A stretch of DNA of 64,000 nt from [Phialemoniopsis] sp. UDSM-2020 (Eukaryota > Ascomycota > Sordariomycetes > Thyridiales > Thyridiaceae), in the NCBI GenBank assembly GCA_018873225.1, contig JAEILZ010000003.1, positions 3,472,001 to 3,536,000 on the forward strand, in the 5' to 3' direction. Numbering within the stretch: position 1 is the first letter of the stretch; each line of letters starts with the position of its first letter. Of the stretch, positions 22,901 to 34,673 are shown in pieces. A program made the position numbers and the translations under genes. Under the pieces are notes generated by a model that was not told the DNA's origin, ran no database searches, and saw nothing but the letters and a program-made list of their open reading frames with translations.

Positions 22901-25900
22901 TCATGACATAGTTGGCGCTGTGCACTGCGGCGCCTCCCGAGGAATGAGGAAAACACGTTCTAGACCAGCGGAAGCTGGCTGAATCCTTGCGAGAGACAAT
23001 CACGAAGCTCTTTGGCTTCGTCTTGATCTGACTATATCTCTCCTCTCTTGCCCAAGACAGCCCTGTTGCCAGCCATGATCGTGGGAAAATAACAAGCAAA
23101 TCACCACGGGAGTGGTGAGCGAGCCTCTAGCAATCGCTAACAGGTGCCGCCGGCCATAATTTAGTGTTTTGGCGCCTAGAAACAATAGATGGCACGTGGC
23201 CCGTTCCAGAAGGGCATTAGCGAGCCTTTTGGGGCGGGTGTTTCCCTTGACGGGAGCTGGATGCAGCTGCCCATATTTTCTCCAGAGTACCCTAATCCTC
23301 TCCCCCCTCTCCCGTTCCCCTTGCGTTTCTCTGGCTCCGACCCCCCTTGTCGGACGGCTAGATCGGGGGTACGTACCCATCCACTACCAGGATGGAGCTT
23401 GGTGCTTGTCGTGCTTGGGAGCAGCCCACACCCACAACGGGCAATTCTCTGACGCTACTTTCGAACCCTTCCTGACTCGCCTGCCCTGGTGCGGACGGCG
23501 GGTCTGCCACATTCCTCCAGGGGCTTGTTGGGGCTTGTCTTGGCCTGGCATGACATTCCGGCACGCCAGGCGGGACTGGCGCCTGCAGCCAAATAGGCCT
23601 TTGGAATGCGCAAATAGAGTCTGAATCATAGCAGCAATGGGTGCGCGACGCGGATGTGTAGGCCGATCTGGAGATGTCATTTCCCTACAGCTGCCGACGT
23701 CGCGTCAAGCCATGCCAACGAAAGCGAGCTGTTTTGTGGACATGCAAAGTCGATTGCCGCTCAGGAGCGACACAGTTGACAAACGATGCGTGGTGAGCCG
23801 AGGGCCGGTACCAATTGAAAAACCGCAGGCATCCTGACACATGTCACGTCCAGGTTTGCGGACGATGAGTGATAAGGCCAGACAGTATTTGAATTGCCCG
23901 ACATGCCCCGTCTTTGGTAGTTTAATATCATGGGCAGTGATTCAGTGCATGCATGGTCTTTGCTGCTTGTCAACCATCTGCGTCATCACTGGCGGTAGTT
24001 GATGACCAGGTACTCTTGACGTTTCAGGGGTTTCGCGAGCCCGGACGGCTTGGTTTCGCCCAAGTTGCCTCATATGGGTATTGCAACGTCTTAATCATTG
24101 CGAACCATAGTCTGAATAATGCTCATTGGGGATGATTTTTTATTTCTGAGGCGTATATATGGGTGCAACCTTTACCGAGAACAGTGGTCCTCAGCCAAGT
24201 GGCTCACAGTCATCCAAGAAGAAATCCCGATGACGAGCACGGCTGGAGACAATGGGTGAGTGAGTGGAGATGCACCCAATCCAGCATCACCAACCGGCGA
24301 AAGTACACCGTAAGTTGGTAGGTAAGCGCACTCGTCCAGATCCGTATGAGCAACAAGTCGCAGAGGTCGGACTGGAGTGATGTGGCACGCAGAGAGCAGC
24401 GCTGCTCACGCCCCCTTTATTAAGTAGGCTTGGCTTGGCGGGCGGGAAAAAAGAAGCTTCGTCAATCAGTGGCACTGGCTGCCCTCCATGACGAACGCCA
24501 GCCATCATCCCCCACCCCTGTCGGTGTGTCTGTACATATGCATGTGTGAGAGCGAAGAAGGTGGTGGGATCCGCGATGATAGACGGGGTCTGGGGCCGCG
24601 GCCGTACTTCCCTGTCGCCACTCTACCTACCAGCACAAGCAGCTGCATGGAGCATGGAGGGAGGTCAATTGGCGTGCCGCCCTCGCAGGTAGGCGGAAAC
24701 AAGTCCAAGAGTGATGCACATACTTTACTTGCCTACATGAAGGAGGTGTGGTGAGTGGTTTGGAGAGTGATTTGGTGGTGTCGGTAGGTCTGCCGCACCA
24801 TGTATGTACGGTGTACGTATCTGCGCGTGGATGCACACCTGTCTCGGGTGCGACAAGACAGGCATCTAGCTGGAAGTGGCCGGTTCTAGCCAGGTTGCGA
24901 AGAATCCCCGCTCACCCGGGCCAGAAGTAGGTTTAGTACCTTACTTACGTTGAAGTTCCTATCAGTGATCACCTCCCTAAACATGACGTGTTAGAGTCTG
25001 CGAGGACACACAAGTTATCTCATACTTTGTCTTTGCGACATACATACAGGTACGGAGTAGGCGGCGTCTGCTGATGTTGCGTGTGCACTTTCAAGGGTAC
25101 AGGATGAACATTGCCCTGTAATAGGGTGCATTCCGCCAGGCGCCCGGCTCCACAGCGACCACACTCTCCCAGCCCAGTCCCGTTCTGCATCGCGCAAATC
25201 TGGAAATTGTACCGCACGCGCGGGCCACTGCAACCTCTTTCGTACCAGCGAACAGAACCAGTGGATTTGGGATGAAACACAACTACTTTTACCGTTCACA
25301 ACCCCAAGCTAACCCGGATCTTCCCATCTTCTCGCCAGACAATTAAGTCAAGCTGTCCACCCCTTTCCGGCTACGGAACAAGTGAACCACAAAGGGCAGA
25401 GCTGCGGATACTTAACAGCATACTTTGAGAGGACGGGTATTGAAACCGCGATGAAAGTACTACCTGATTTGCGAAATGAAAAGAGGAGTGATGCTCTGGA
25501 AGACTGGTGCTGAGTGGGGAATCACATTCCTCCTATTCTCGAATTTGCCAACCTACAAGTAGCAGTCTGGCAGGTCGGTCTAGGACACCTAGTGGAGTGA
25601 GATTGCCGGCTATCCATCGTCTACAGTAGGCCGGATGATGGACAAGTTCTCACTCATCACAGGTGGGTGAGTGATGATGGGGCAATGGGGGTGGTTGTCA
25701 CCAGTGCAATGAGAGCTTCAGGGCGGCGGGGAGACTCTCTGTGTCAGTGCATCGATGAGTGATGTCGCTCTGAAATTTAAACCCGCCATTTCAGTATGTA
25801 AAGTAAAGCGCATGTACATCAAATGCAGGTAAATACCGGCGTGCCGCGCGAAAAAAGGAAGTGTTCGAGGCCACCTGGATCTGGCAAAAAGTGGGACGGC

Positions 25901-26899
25901 AAACCGGCCGTGGCACAGTGACGGCGTTGACAATGATGGCTGGAGAAACCGAGGAGCTAGGTGCTAGGGGGGGGAGATATGGTGTGGGTGTGGGGAGCCA
26001 AGGTAGGGTTTATTAGAGTGCAGACGCTAGGAGCAGATGATGCATCGGGGTGGTGCCGCCCATTGTCCAAATCGCACAAGCCAGCCCGGCTCCACAGAAA
26101 CCCACTTCTCACTGCAGGTGTGTGGGCAAGGCACGTTAATTTACGGTCCTCTTTAGGTAAGCATGTAAAGGGTATGGCTGGTACCTCCGCTGTCTCCACT
26201 CTTCAAGTATTTGGTACCCAGACAGCCACCCTTCGTGACACAGCCCGTTGCTCAGTCCCACAGGGGGAAAAGGTGTGACAGGGGTGGCTTTTTGGCCGCA
26301 TTTGACAAGGGTGGGCCCTGGTTCGCCGCAAGTCGTCCCAGGTCTTGTCGACCCCGGCACGACTTGCACATCAAGTACTCTGCTTGGCGGCGAGGGTCGG
26401 GTCCACTCCACCTTTCTTTCCTCCCAAGAATCCCTGCAAAAGCGTCAAGCCCATTTTGAATCGTGCGTGGGTAAGGGGAGTTTGGGCTCAAGCTTGCGTC
26501 CCTCGCAATCCATCCTTCTTTTCCCCTACCCGCCATCCCCATCGTTCCTTCACCCGCAGGAAACGAAAGGGTTTTTCCTTCTCTTCCATCTCGCACCCTC
26601 ACCACCAACCCAAGTCTCGTCATCCTCCAGTGTCGTCTTGGGCCTTCCCATACCCATCCACCGCTGCCATTCCTGGTTACTGCGGTCAATCATCGATTAC
26701 TTTTGCTACCCTTTCTACCCTCTTTATTCTTCTCGGGTCACTTTTTTGGTGCATCCCCACGTTCGTCTTTCCGAGGAAGGCGCGATCACGGCTGCGCCCG
26801 CTCCTGTTCCACGCCCATCGAATTGAGATCGCAAACCTCTGCGACAAGGCGACTCGATTCTTGATAAACCTCATCTAGTTGTCCTCTGTGTACTGCAAC
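19972..26899. other. Very long gene-free region (6.9 kb)
   Basis: This is the longest empty stretch in the window. It contains many short palindromic or near-palindromic TACGTA/TAGGTA-type motifs (for example near 22,220, 23,370, 24,800 and 24,930) and scattered G-rich runs, but no recognisable domain, RNA gene or transposon. From about 26,480 to 26,870 the plus strand is pyrimidine-rich, which suits the promoter and leader of the Ssn6 gene at 26,900. Long leaders or non-coding RNAs are possible. Confidence 0.5.
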
Positions 26900-29800
26900 A
26901 TGGCTCAACATCACCCATCCCCGCCTATGCCGATGCATATGCAGCATCATGGACCTCCTGGCCCGCCACCGCCTGGCGCGCCTCAAGCGCAACAATATGC
27001 CCCCTCCAGACAGATTCTGGCGATGAATGAGGCTGTTTGGATTCAGATTGGTATGCAGCATTCCGGCTTAGTTTCTCCCTCGGCGCTAGCCTCCGATTAT
27101 CTTGCATCGCGAGGACCACGGACTAATCTATGCCATTTCTAGGGAGCTTTTCCGAACTGCTGGGCAATCTCGATGAAGCTATGCTCGCCTATGAGCATGC
27201 TCTGCGCGCAAACCCAAACTCAGTGTCAGCCATGAATGCCATCAGCTTGATCCTCCGCACCCGCGAGGACTTTGGCAAGGCTGTCGAATATCTGAATGCA
27301 ATTCTCAAGATCGACTCCACTAATGGCGAGGTCTGGGGAAGCCTTGGTGAGTGCTTTCATTTCTCAAGGGCCGCAGACGCCTGTCGGCCACTTGATGCAT
27401 GCTGATACTTGGAATAGGACACTGCTATCTGATGATGGATGATTTACAGCAAGCCTATGCTGCCTACCAGTCTGCCCTGGTCAATTTGCGCAACCCCAAG
27501 GTACGTACTTCCCCTTCAGTCGGACAAGATCACCTTTGAGCTAATATCCTTCCTTACAGGAGCCGAAACTTTGGTACGGTATCGGCATTCTCTACGACCG
27601 GTACGGCTCGCTCGACCATGCCGAAGAGGCCTTCTCCCAGGTTATGCAGATGCAGCCCGACTTCGAGAAGGCTAACGAGATCTACTTCCGGCTGGGCATA
27701 ATTTATAAGCAGCAACAGAAGTACAACCAAAGTCTCGAGGTATGTTGTCAACGTCGTGAGATGAGTGATCGCGAGCTTCACTGACCGCATCTCCAGTGTT
27801 TCAAATACATTGTCAACTCGCCTCCCCCGCCGCTCACGGAGGAAGATATCTGGTTCCAGATTGGCCACGTGCATGAACAACAGAAAGACGTATGTATAGA
27901 GACAACGTCCCAGATGAAAAAGTTGGCAAGAGCTAACTGTCATTCAATAGTACGATAGCGCTAAGTCCGCTTATCAACGTGTGCTTGAGCGTGACCCCAA
28001 CCACGCCAAGGTACTGCAACAGCTTGGCTGGCTGCACCACCAACAGAGCAGCACTTTCCAGAGCCAAGAGCGTGCTATCGAGTATCTTGAGAAATCTGTC
28101 GCGGCCGGTAAGTACCCATCGTCGAACCCTGGCTGTATGCATAAGCTAACCCATCGCAGATAACAGCGACGCGCAGAGCTGGTACCTCCTTGGACGATGC
28201 TACATGTCTCAGCAAAAGTACCCCAAGGCGTATGAGGCCTACCAGCAGGCTGTGTATCGTGACGGCCGAAACCCTACCTTCTGGTGCTCGATTGGTGTCC
28301 TGTACTACCAAATCAACCAGTACAGAGACGCGCTCGACGCTTACTCGCGGGCTATTCGCCTGAACCCCTTCATCTCGGAGGTCTGGTATGACCTGGGTAC
28401 TTTGGTAAGCACTAATCATCTCAGGCTTCTGTCTTTGACTTCTCTTTCTGCCCGGGACTGCCCGACTAACAATGGATTTGTAGTACGAATCGTGCAACAA
28501 CCAGATCAGCGACGCCCTTGACGCATACCAAAGGGCTGCCGAGTTGGATCCCAACAACCCTCACATCAAGGCCCGGCTGCAGCTTCTCCGTAACGGTCCC
28601 ACCAACGGGACAGGCAGTGCCCCAATGCCTACGGATGTACACCCTCAGGCGTATCAGTCCGGTGCAGTCGGTCCCCCGGGCCCGCAATGGGCTGGCTCCG
28701 CTCCTCAACAACAGCCTCAGCCGCCCAATGGCCCACCACCTGGTCCTGGAAGCAGCGGCTGGGGAAGGCTATCTGATCTCAATCCGCCCCCGCAGCCACC
28801 CAACCCCTACGACCAGCGTGAGCCCTTTCGCGGACCGGCCCCGCCCCTGCCCAGACAGCCCAGTCCCCGTCAGGAAGGCGGACAGATGAGACCCTACGGT
28901 GAACCAAACCGACCCGCTCCCGCCATGCGCGGACCTTCGCCTCCGCCTCCAGGTCATTATCCCCCGCAACCACCTCCGGGACAGTCGCAACAGCCACCTC
29001 CTTCTTCCCAACCCCCTCCTCGCGTGACCAACCCTAACTACGGCGGTCCCGCCAAGTCTGCATCCGGCTTGAACAATGGAGTCAACGGCCCGCCGCCGCC
29101 CAACCCGCTCATGCCCTACCGAGGCAACAGCCCCCGGGCTGATCCCCGCCCCGCTCATGACAACCGGATGCCGTCTCCTAAATCTGCCTACCCGCAGCAT
29201 CCACCCTACGCGCCGCACGCGGATCCGAATGGCCCTCCAAGCGGCATTGAGTCTGGCTCGGCACCCCCACCGCCTAGCGACAATGCGCACAGGGAACATG
29301 AGCGGCCCTCATCCGTTGGACCCAAGAGGATCCGAGAGTGGGATGACGACCCCCCTGCTAAGAAGCCCGCCTCGGATGAGAACCGGGCCAGAATGGAGGA
29401 CATGCGCCACCGTCGCCCGTCCACACCGCCTCGAGAACCGTACCGCCGCAACTCTTCGGAGGCCAGGCGATTCGAAGACCAGCGCCGCCTGGATGACCAG
29501 CGACGCGCTGACGAGCAGAGGCGGGCAGATGATCACCGCCGAGCTGAGGACCAGCGTCACGCCAACGACTCCTATCACCCTTCCGAGGCTGCACACCACC
29601 CTCCGGCGCACTCGATGCCGAACCACCTGCCTCCCATGCAGCAAGGTCCATCGCCCATGCAGGGCATCATCCATGATGGCCCCTCTTCCGGTCCTGCACC
29701 GAAAGACTACCCAGCGGACGAGAGGCAGCGCATGGAGCATGGCCCTGCAGCTCACCCACAGCCCGCCAACGAGCCTGAGCGCGCTGCTCGCAAGATGGAT

Positions 29801-29962
29801 GTGGATGAGGATTACGATGACAGTGGTGAAGACGACAAGAAGGCTGGTCATACCTCGGCCCCTGCCTCTGGGCCTGGCTCTGCGTCGGGCGACATCAAGA
29901 ACACCACTCCCACCAGTGCGGGCGTGAATGGGGTTGCGGGACCAAAGACGGAGGGAGCCTAG
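26900..29962 (+). CDS. SSN6: General transcriptional corepressor Ssn6/Cyc8 (TPR protein)
   Basis: An 863-residue TPR corepressor that pairs with Tup1 and is recruited by DNA-bound repressors. Eight exons: 26900-27050, 27143-27346, 27418-27500, 27560-27739, 27797-27889, 27951-28107, 28160-28404 and 28484-29962; all phases agree. After a short His/Pro/Met-rich N-terminus, about ten tandem TPR units fill residues 44-390 (WIQIGSFSELLGNLDEAMLA, RANPNSVSAMNAISLILRTR, NPKLWYGIGILYDRYGSLDH, LQQLGWLHHQQ, DAQSWYLLGRCYMSQQKYPK, FWCSIGVLYYQINQYRDALD). The remaining half is disordered: Pro/Gln/Gly-rich, then an Arg/Asp/Gln heptad-like stretch (RRLDDQRRADEQRRADDHRR) and an acidic tail (MDVDEDYDDSGEDD). KRIREWDDDPPAKK is a likely nuclear localisation signal. 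The intron density in the TPR half against none in the tail is normal for this gene. Confidence 0.96.
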
Positions 29963-30692
29963 GTGACAATCAAGTTCGGGCCGTCCCCTATTTGTACTTT
30001 GGCTGGGTGGTAAACTGCGGTGTCTTGCTCACGCAAAACCCTTTTTCTCTTTATTCAAAATACCTATTCCCCCTCTTTTATTCCTTTTGTTTTCTTTCCG
30101 GAAAGTTTTACCCTGGTATGTCTTATGTAGTAAGGGCAGAGAGACCAGGGGTATGTACGGTTAGGGTTATATCAGTCGCTAGGATTTCAACAAGAACCAG
30201 ATTTCGTTCTGTTCATGAGTCCTGTCCTTTCTGCAAATTGTGTCTATATATGAAATAAACGATGGGTCGAGCATGGAAGTCACATCACGCGTTGTATTTT
30301 GCCATTGTGACTTGGTATCCCAATGTTGTGCTGTGCTGCAATCCATCACCAGTGCTTCCAGCGCTTGACTGTCAAGACTGTCTGTCAACCCCTTCTTTTT
30401 TTCCCTTTTGCCCCACCGATCCCACCCACGAAGTAGGTAGCCTTTTAACTAATTGACCCTGATAAGAAAGGCACTTTCCTCAGATTGGATTTTGGGGCCA
30501 CCGCCCCACTTTTTGCCAGGCAATCTACTCTTTCCTTCTCCCATTTTTCCCTGCCAATCACGTGAGTTAGGGTCTCGTCTTGCGCTCCCACATAATTTTC
30601 ATTTTCGTGAGAGTGAACTTTTCGCTGGGAACTTTTCCACACCTGAGAACTCCGACCAACAAACATCTCATTGTCCACCCACATCCAGCACA
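29963..30692. other. Ssn6 3' flank and uL3 promoter
   Basis: The left half holds the Ssn6 3' UTR (AATAAACG near 30,254 is a plausible poly(A) context). The right half is the uL3 promoter, with CCAAT, CACGTG and TTAGGGT elements clustered within 20 bp. Confidence 0.6.
30554..30573 (+). promoter_or_regulatory. CCAAT + CACGTG + TTAGGGT cluster in ribosomal-protein promoter
   Basis: CCAAT (30554-30558) runs directly into CACGTG (30559-30564, Cbf1-type E-box), followed two bases later by TTAGGGT (30567-30573, Tbf1/telomere-repeat type). The group lies about 120 bp upstream of the uL3 start. Tbf1 and Cbf1 control ribosomal-protein genes in Candida albicans and are regarded as the ancestral ascomycete arrangement, so the pair is a good candidate for the main activating element here. 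Confidence 0.6.
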
Positions 30693-32142
30693 ATGTGAGC
30701 ATCACGGCGCCCTCGATCGCAGCGACCAGACATCAATGCTAACAACTACACAGGAGTCACCGTAAGTTCGAGGCGCCTCGTCACGGCTCTCTGGCCTTCC
30801 TGCCCCGGAAGCGGGCCGCCCGCCACCGTGGAAAGGTCAAGTCGTAAGTGATACCCGATCTCGAGAAGCATCAATTCCACCCAGACGAAAGGGTCTGTTG
30901 CGTACAAAGACTAACAAACATCGTGTTTGCGACAGCTTCCCCAAGGATGACCCCAAGAAGCCCGTCCACCTGACGGCCGCCATGGGCTACAAGGCCGGTA
31001 TGACCACGATCGTCCGTGACCTCGACCGACCCGGCGCGAAGGCACACAAGAAGGAGGTTGTGGAGGCTGTTACTATTGTGGACACACCACCAGTACGAGC
31101 AATGCAGCCCGCTTGGCTATGTGCCTATGGCTAACATCTTATAGATGATCGTTGTTGGTCTGGTCGGTTACATTGAGACCCCCCGCGGCCTGCGATCCCT
31201 CACCACCGTCTGGGCCGAGCACTTGAGCGACGAGGTCAAGCGCCGCTTCTACAAGAACTGGTACAAGAGCAAGAAGAAGGCTTTCACCAAGTACGCCAAG
31301 AAGCACTCGGAGAACAGCGGCTCTTCGATCACCCGCGAGCTCGAGCGCATGAAGAAGTACTGCACCGTCGTCCGTGTCCTCGCCCACACCCAGATCCGCA
31401 AGACCCCTCTCAAGCAGAAGAAGGCCCACCTTATGGAGATCCAGATCAACGGTGGCTCCATCGCCGACAAGGTCGAGTTCGGTAACGGTCTCTTCGAGAA
31501 GCCCGTCTCCATCGACTCCATCTTCGAGATGGACGAGATGATTGACGTGATTGCCGTCACCAAGGGTCACGGCTTCAACGGTGTCACTGCTCGTTGGGGT
31601 ACCAAGAAGCTTCCTCGCAAGACTCACAAGGGTCTCCGCAAGGTCGCTTGTATCGGTGCCTGGCATCCGTCCCACGTCCAGTGGACTGTTGCCCGTGCTG
31701 GTCAGATGGGTTACCACCACCGTACCTCGGTCAACCACAAGATCTACCGCATCGGCAAGGGTGACGCTGACGACAGCGCCGCCACTGAGATTGATGTCAC
31801 CAAGAAGAAGATCACTCCGTAAGTTCACCTTGAGTATTTTTGGAATTCCTTGTGCAGGCCGGCCGGCTAACAGTATTTTAAAACAGTCTGGGTGGCTTCG
31901 TCCGCTACGGTGAGGTCAACAACGACTTCGTCATGGTCAAGGGTTCCATCCCTGGTACCAAGAAGCGCGTCATGACTCTGCGCAAGTCGATGTTCACGCA
32001 CACCTCAAGGAAAGCCCTGGAGAAGGTCGAGCTCAAATGGATCGACACCTCGTCCGAGTTCGGTCACGGTGCTTTCCAGACGCCCGAGGAGAAGAAGCAG
32101 TTCCAGGGTACCCTCAAGAAGGACCTGGTCTCGAGCTCTTAA
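30693..32142 (+). CDS. RPL3: 60S ribosomal protein L3 (uL3)
   Basis: A 392-residue core protein of the large ribosomal subunit, near the peptidyl-transferase centre. Exons: 30693-30694, 30754-30843, 30936-31092, 31145-31818 and 31887-32142. The first exon contributes only AT of the start codon; the G comes from exon 2 (AT|G AGT CAC CGT), giving [20 protein letters not shown], the invariant uL3 N-terminus. Other landmarks: [80 protein letters not shown] (containing the target of uL3 histidine methylation known from yeast), and YKIGKGD-like [10 protein letters not shown]. Codon use is strongly biased to C-ending codons, as expected for a highly expressed gene. The alternative downstream ATGs would delete conserved sequence. 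Confidence 0.98.
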
Positions 32143-32601
32143 GCAAGCTTGGGTTTGTTTTGTTGCGTCTTTTCCATGGCATTGGTGTCAGGGGGGTGTT
32201 CTCGCTACTACTAGGATGGGCCCGGTTGGCCTCCGAAACGGATTTCTGACTCTAGCATCCACGGCTTAATTAGACAAGCCGCAAAGAGATGAAAAAATGA
32301 AAAATGGGCATTGATCATAATATTCGACCTCTTGACGTGATACGAGATGCTTTAGCTTGGCTTGTAAAATGGCTTGAGGCTGTATACTGGATATGACTTT
32401 TCCTGGCGAGCGGTGTTCATCTGCCTGACCAACTAACTAGGTAGGCTAGGTACTACTTTGGTCCACATGTAAATCAGCCACTACAGGTAGTTGCGTCATG
32501 AGCTACACAGCTCTAACATTGGCCTGTGAGCAATGAGCTCTTGACTACCTCACAAAACTTGGTTTTCGGCCATCTTGATAGCTTCTGCTTCTTCCAACCT
32601 G
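32143..32601. other. Intergenic region
   Basis: uL3 3' flank and upstream region of the next plus-strand gene. It includes a tandem TAGG/CTAA-like stretch at 32431-32456 (CTAACTAGGTAGGCTAGGTA). No gene is seen. Confidence 0.5.
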
Positions 32602-33491
32602 ATGTTAAACTTCTCCTTTACTCGCACTAGTCACCAGTATTCAGTCCTCATTGATTCGGCTCGAGGTTATCTTTGCAGCTCAACGGCTTCATTCTTGCCC
32701 CGCAGTCTTGACCACCGAACGACTACCCAATTCCGAGCATTCTACAGCTCAAAGCCTTGCCCAGCTACCACACCACCAGCCTCTCTCGCCACCAGCCTCC
32801 GAAACTCTCGTCGTTACTACTCCTTCTCCCAGACGAGAAGCACCAGCATTACCGAAGCGAAACCAACTATAAGATCTACTACGGCGGGGCAAGACATGTC
32901 TTCGGACCAAGACTACGCGGCCTTTCTCGACAAGGCGAACCGAGACCCGTCCGAGGGCCAGAGCAAGACTTCCCAGGCGGAGAGCAAGAAGAAGGAGTTC
33001 CGGACCACGGAGCAGGGGGTCAAGGTCCCCGAGGTGCTGAGCAAGGCGGCCAAGGGCAAGTTTTACACGAGCGACGCCGACGAGCCGTTTGTGCCGTTTG
33101 CCCTCAAGTGGGACGGCGGCGACGATGGCGGGCTGCCTGACGAGGGTAAGTCCTCACTATTTCTCCCCTCCGATTGTTTTTTTAGTGCCTGCTGCCCAAT
33201 GCCAATGTCAAGACATTCCTTTGTGCTAACGACTTTGTCTTCGCAGAGCAATTCGCCAAGCTGATCCAGCACTGGAGCCCCGGTAGCGCCGACGTCGAGA
33301 TCCTGGACCCGGCGGACTGGGACCGGCAGGGCCAGTACGGCGAGCTCGTGGACGCGGTCGGGGAGGCGAGCAAGGGCAACGACGTGCGGGTGTACAAGGT
33401 CGGCCGGGACGGGACGAGGGCCGAGTACTGGGTCGTGACGAGCTGCGAGGGCAAGATTGTGGGCGTCAAGGCGCTGGCCGTGGAGAGCTGA
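32602..33491 (+). CDS. Predicted mitochondrial protein, possibly NuiA-like fold
   Basis: Two exons, 32602-33145 and 33247-33491, give 262 residues (intron 101 nt, phases agree). The first 90 residues are rich in Ser, Thr and Arg with almost no acidic residues (MLNFSFTRTSHQYSVLIDSA...), like a mitochondrial presequence. An internal ATG (MSSDQDYAAFLDKANRD) would give a shorter cytosolic form of about 164 residues, so dual localisation is possible. The C-terminal part (FYTSDADEPFVPFALKW, then EYWVVTSCEGKIVGVKALAV) resembles, as I remember it, the nuclease A inhibitor (NuiA-like) family: a small alpha/beta domain with a closing GKxVGxK strand. That is a weak recollection, not an alignment. No catalytic motif is visible. 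Confidence 0.75.
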
Positions 33492-33788
33492 GGGTTGCCT
33501 TGGTCGGACGTTTGACATTCTGGGGACGAGATAGAGCTTTGCAAGGGCACGAGTGAACAAGGCCCGGCTAGGTTTATTGAGATATCGAGTAGCGAATGTA
33601 TTCTAGCATCGTGGTGTTCAAGTCTACACAACAGACACTTTGCAACGACTAGGATGGAACACGGGAAACCAAACGAGGTCTATTGATTCCGGATTGTTCA
33701 TGTACTCATGATCTCTTCAGCAGTCTCTCTCTGTCCTCTTCAGCACTCTACGAACCTTTGTCGTATTGGCCAGAAGCAGATTGAGCCG

Positions 33789-34673
33789 TTACTGCGTCGT
33801 AGTCTTCTCTTCGGCCTCGGCCTTCTTGCCCTCGTCCTCGTCTTCCTGGTACCATTTGCCAGACAAGTCTTCAGCAGGCTCTACATTCTCCACGCCGTCG
33901 CTATAGTGATATTTGAGCTTGGTAAGATCAATGCCGTTGATGGTCCGGGCCTGGATTCGTGGGAAGAAGACAGGTGTCAATGTTAGCAAAAAGCCTGGCA
34001 GTGTTGTCCGCTGTCTGTACTCCGTCGAGTCTTCACGCCTCGCACTCTCCACAGGCACAAACACGCGCACTCACTTCACCTTCCCTTCTAGCACAGCCGC
34101 TCTTCTCCTTCTGTACTCCTTCTGCACGGGACAAACTGCTTCATCAACACGCCTCAATGGGGATAGGGACAGGGGCTCAAGAAGAAGATGATAGGACATG
34201 TCGTGGGGCAGTCTTGGGTCTATAACAACTCACACTGATGCCGTACCCATCGAACCTGGGCGCCATAAAGTCGTGAAAGTCGATACCCAGGCTGGCGCCG
34301 CACTTGGGGCAGAACAGCTGGCTCTTGCGCTTGGTGTTGAACTTGTAGACGGCGCAGCGCTCGCGCGACTCGCCGTGCCACTTTACGTCCTGGCGATGGG
34401 GGTCTGTTTTCAAGTGTTGGAGCGAGCGAGGCCCCCGGTGGTCAGTTCGGCCAAATACATTACACGGAGAGAAAGGGGTGTGACAGCCTTACAGAGGAGG
34501 AGGTAGCCCATGCGGCGGCAGACGGAGCAGTGGCACTCCATGACCTCGTACTCGGGCAGCGGCGGGGAGAGGGTGATAGCGAAGCGGATGTAGCCGCAGT
34601 GGCAGCCGCACTCGTACGTCTCGGAAGGCTTGCTGGGGTCGGGCTTGTAAATCCCGTCTGTCTTCCAAAACAT
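33789..34673 (-). CDS. GFA/CENP-V domain zinc protein
   Basis: Three exons, 34673-34493, 34403-34234 and 33950-33789, give 170 residues; both junctions keep frame and rebuild MGYLLLYPHRQDVKWHG and GYGISARTINGIDLTKLKY. The GFA (glutathione-dependent formaldehyde-activating/CENP-V) fold is shown by its zinc-binding cysteines: CGCHCG, CHCSVCRR and CPKCGASLG, followed by the RTINGIDL strand and a short acidic/Lys-rich tail. Fungi carry many GFA paralogues; most have no proven glutathione adduct activity, so the reaction is not assigned. It is about the usual single-domain length. Twenty-one further in-frame codons precede the chosen ATG (to 34736), but they look like leader sequence. Confidence 0.88.

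Noticed and set aside
31139..31828. 229-codon minus-strand open frame opposite uL3
   Set aside because: Exact antisense of a highly biased ribosomal-protein exon; the plus-strand protein is unmistakable.
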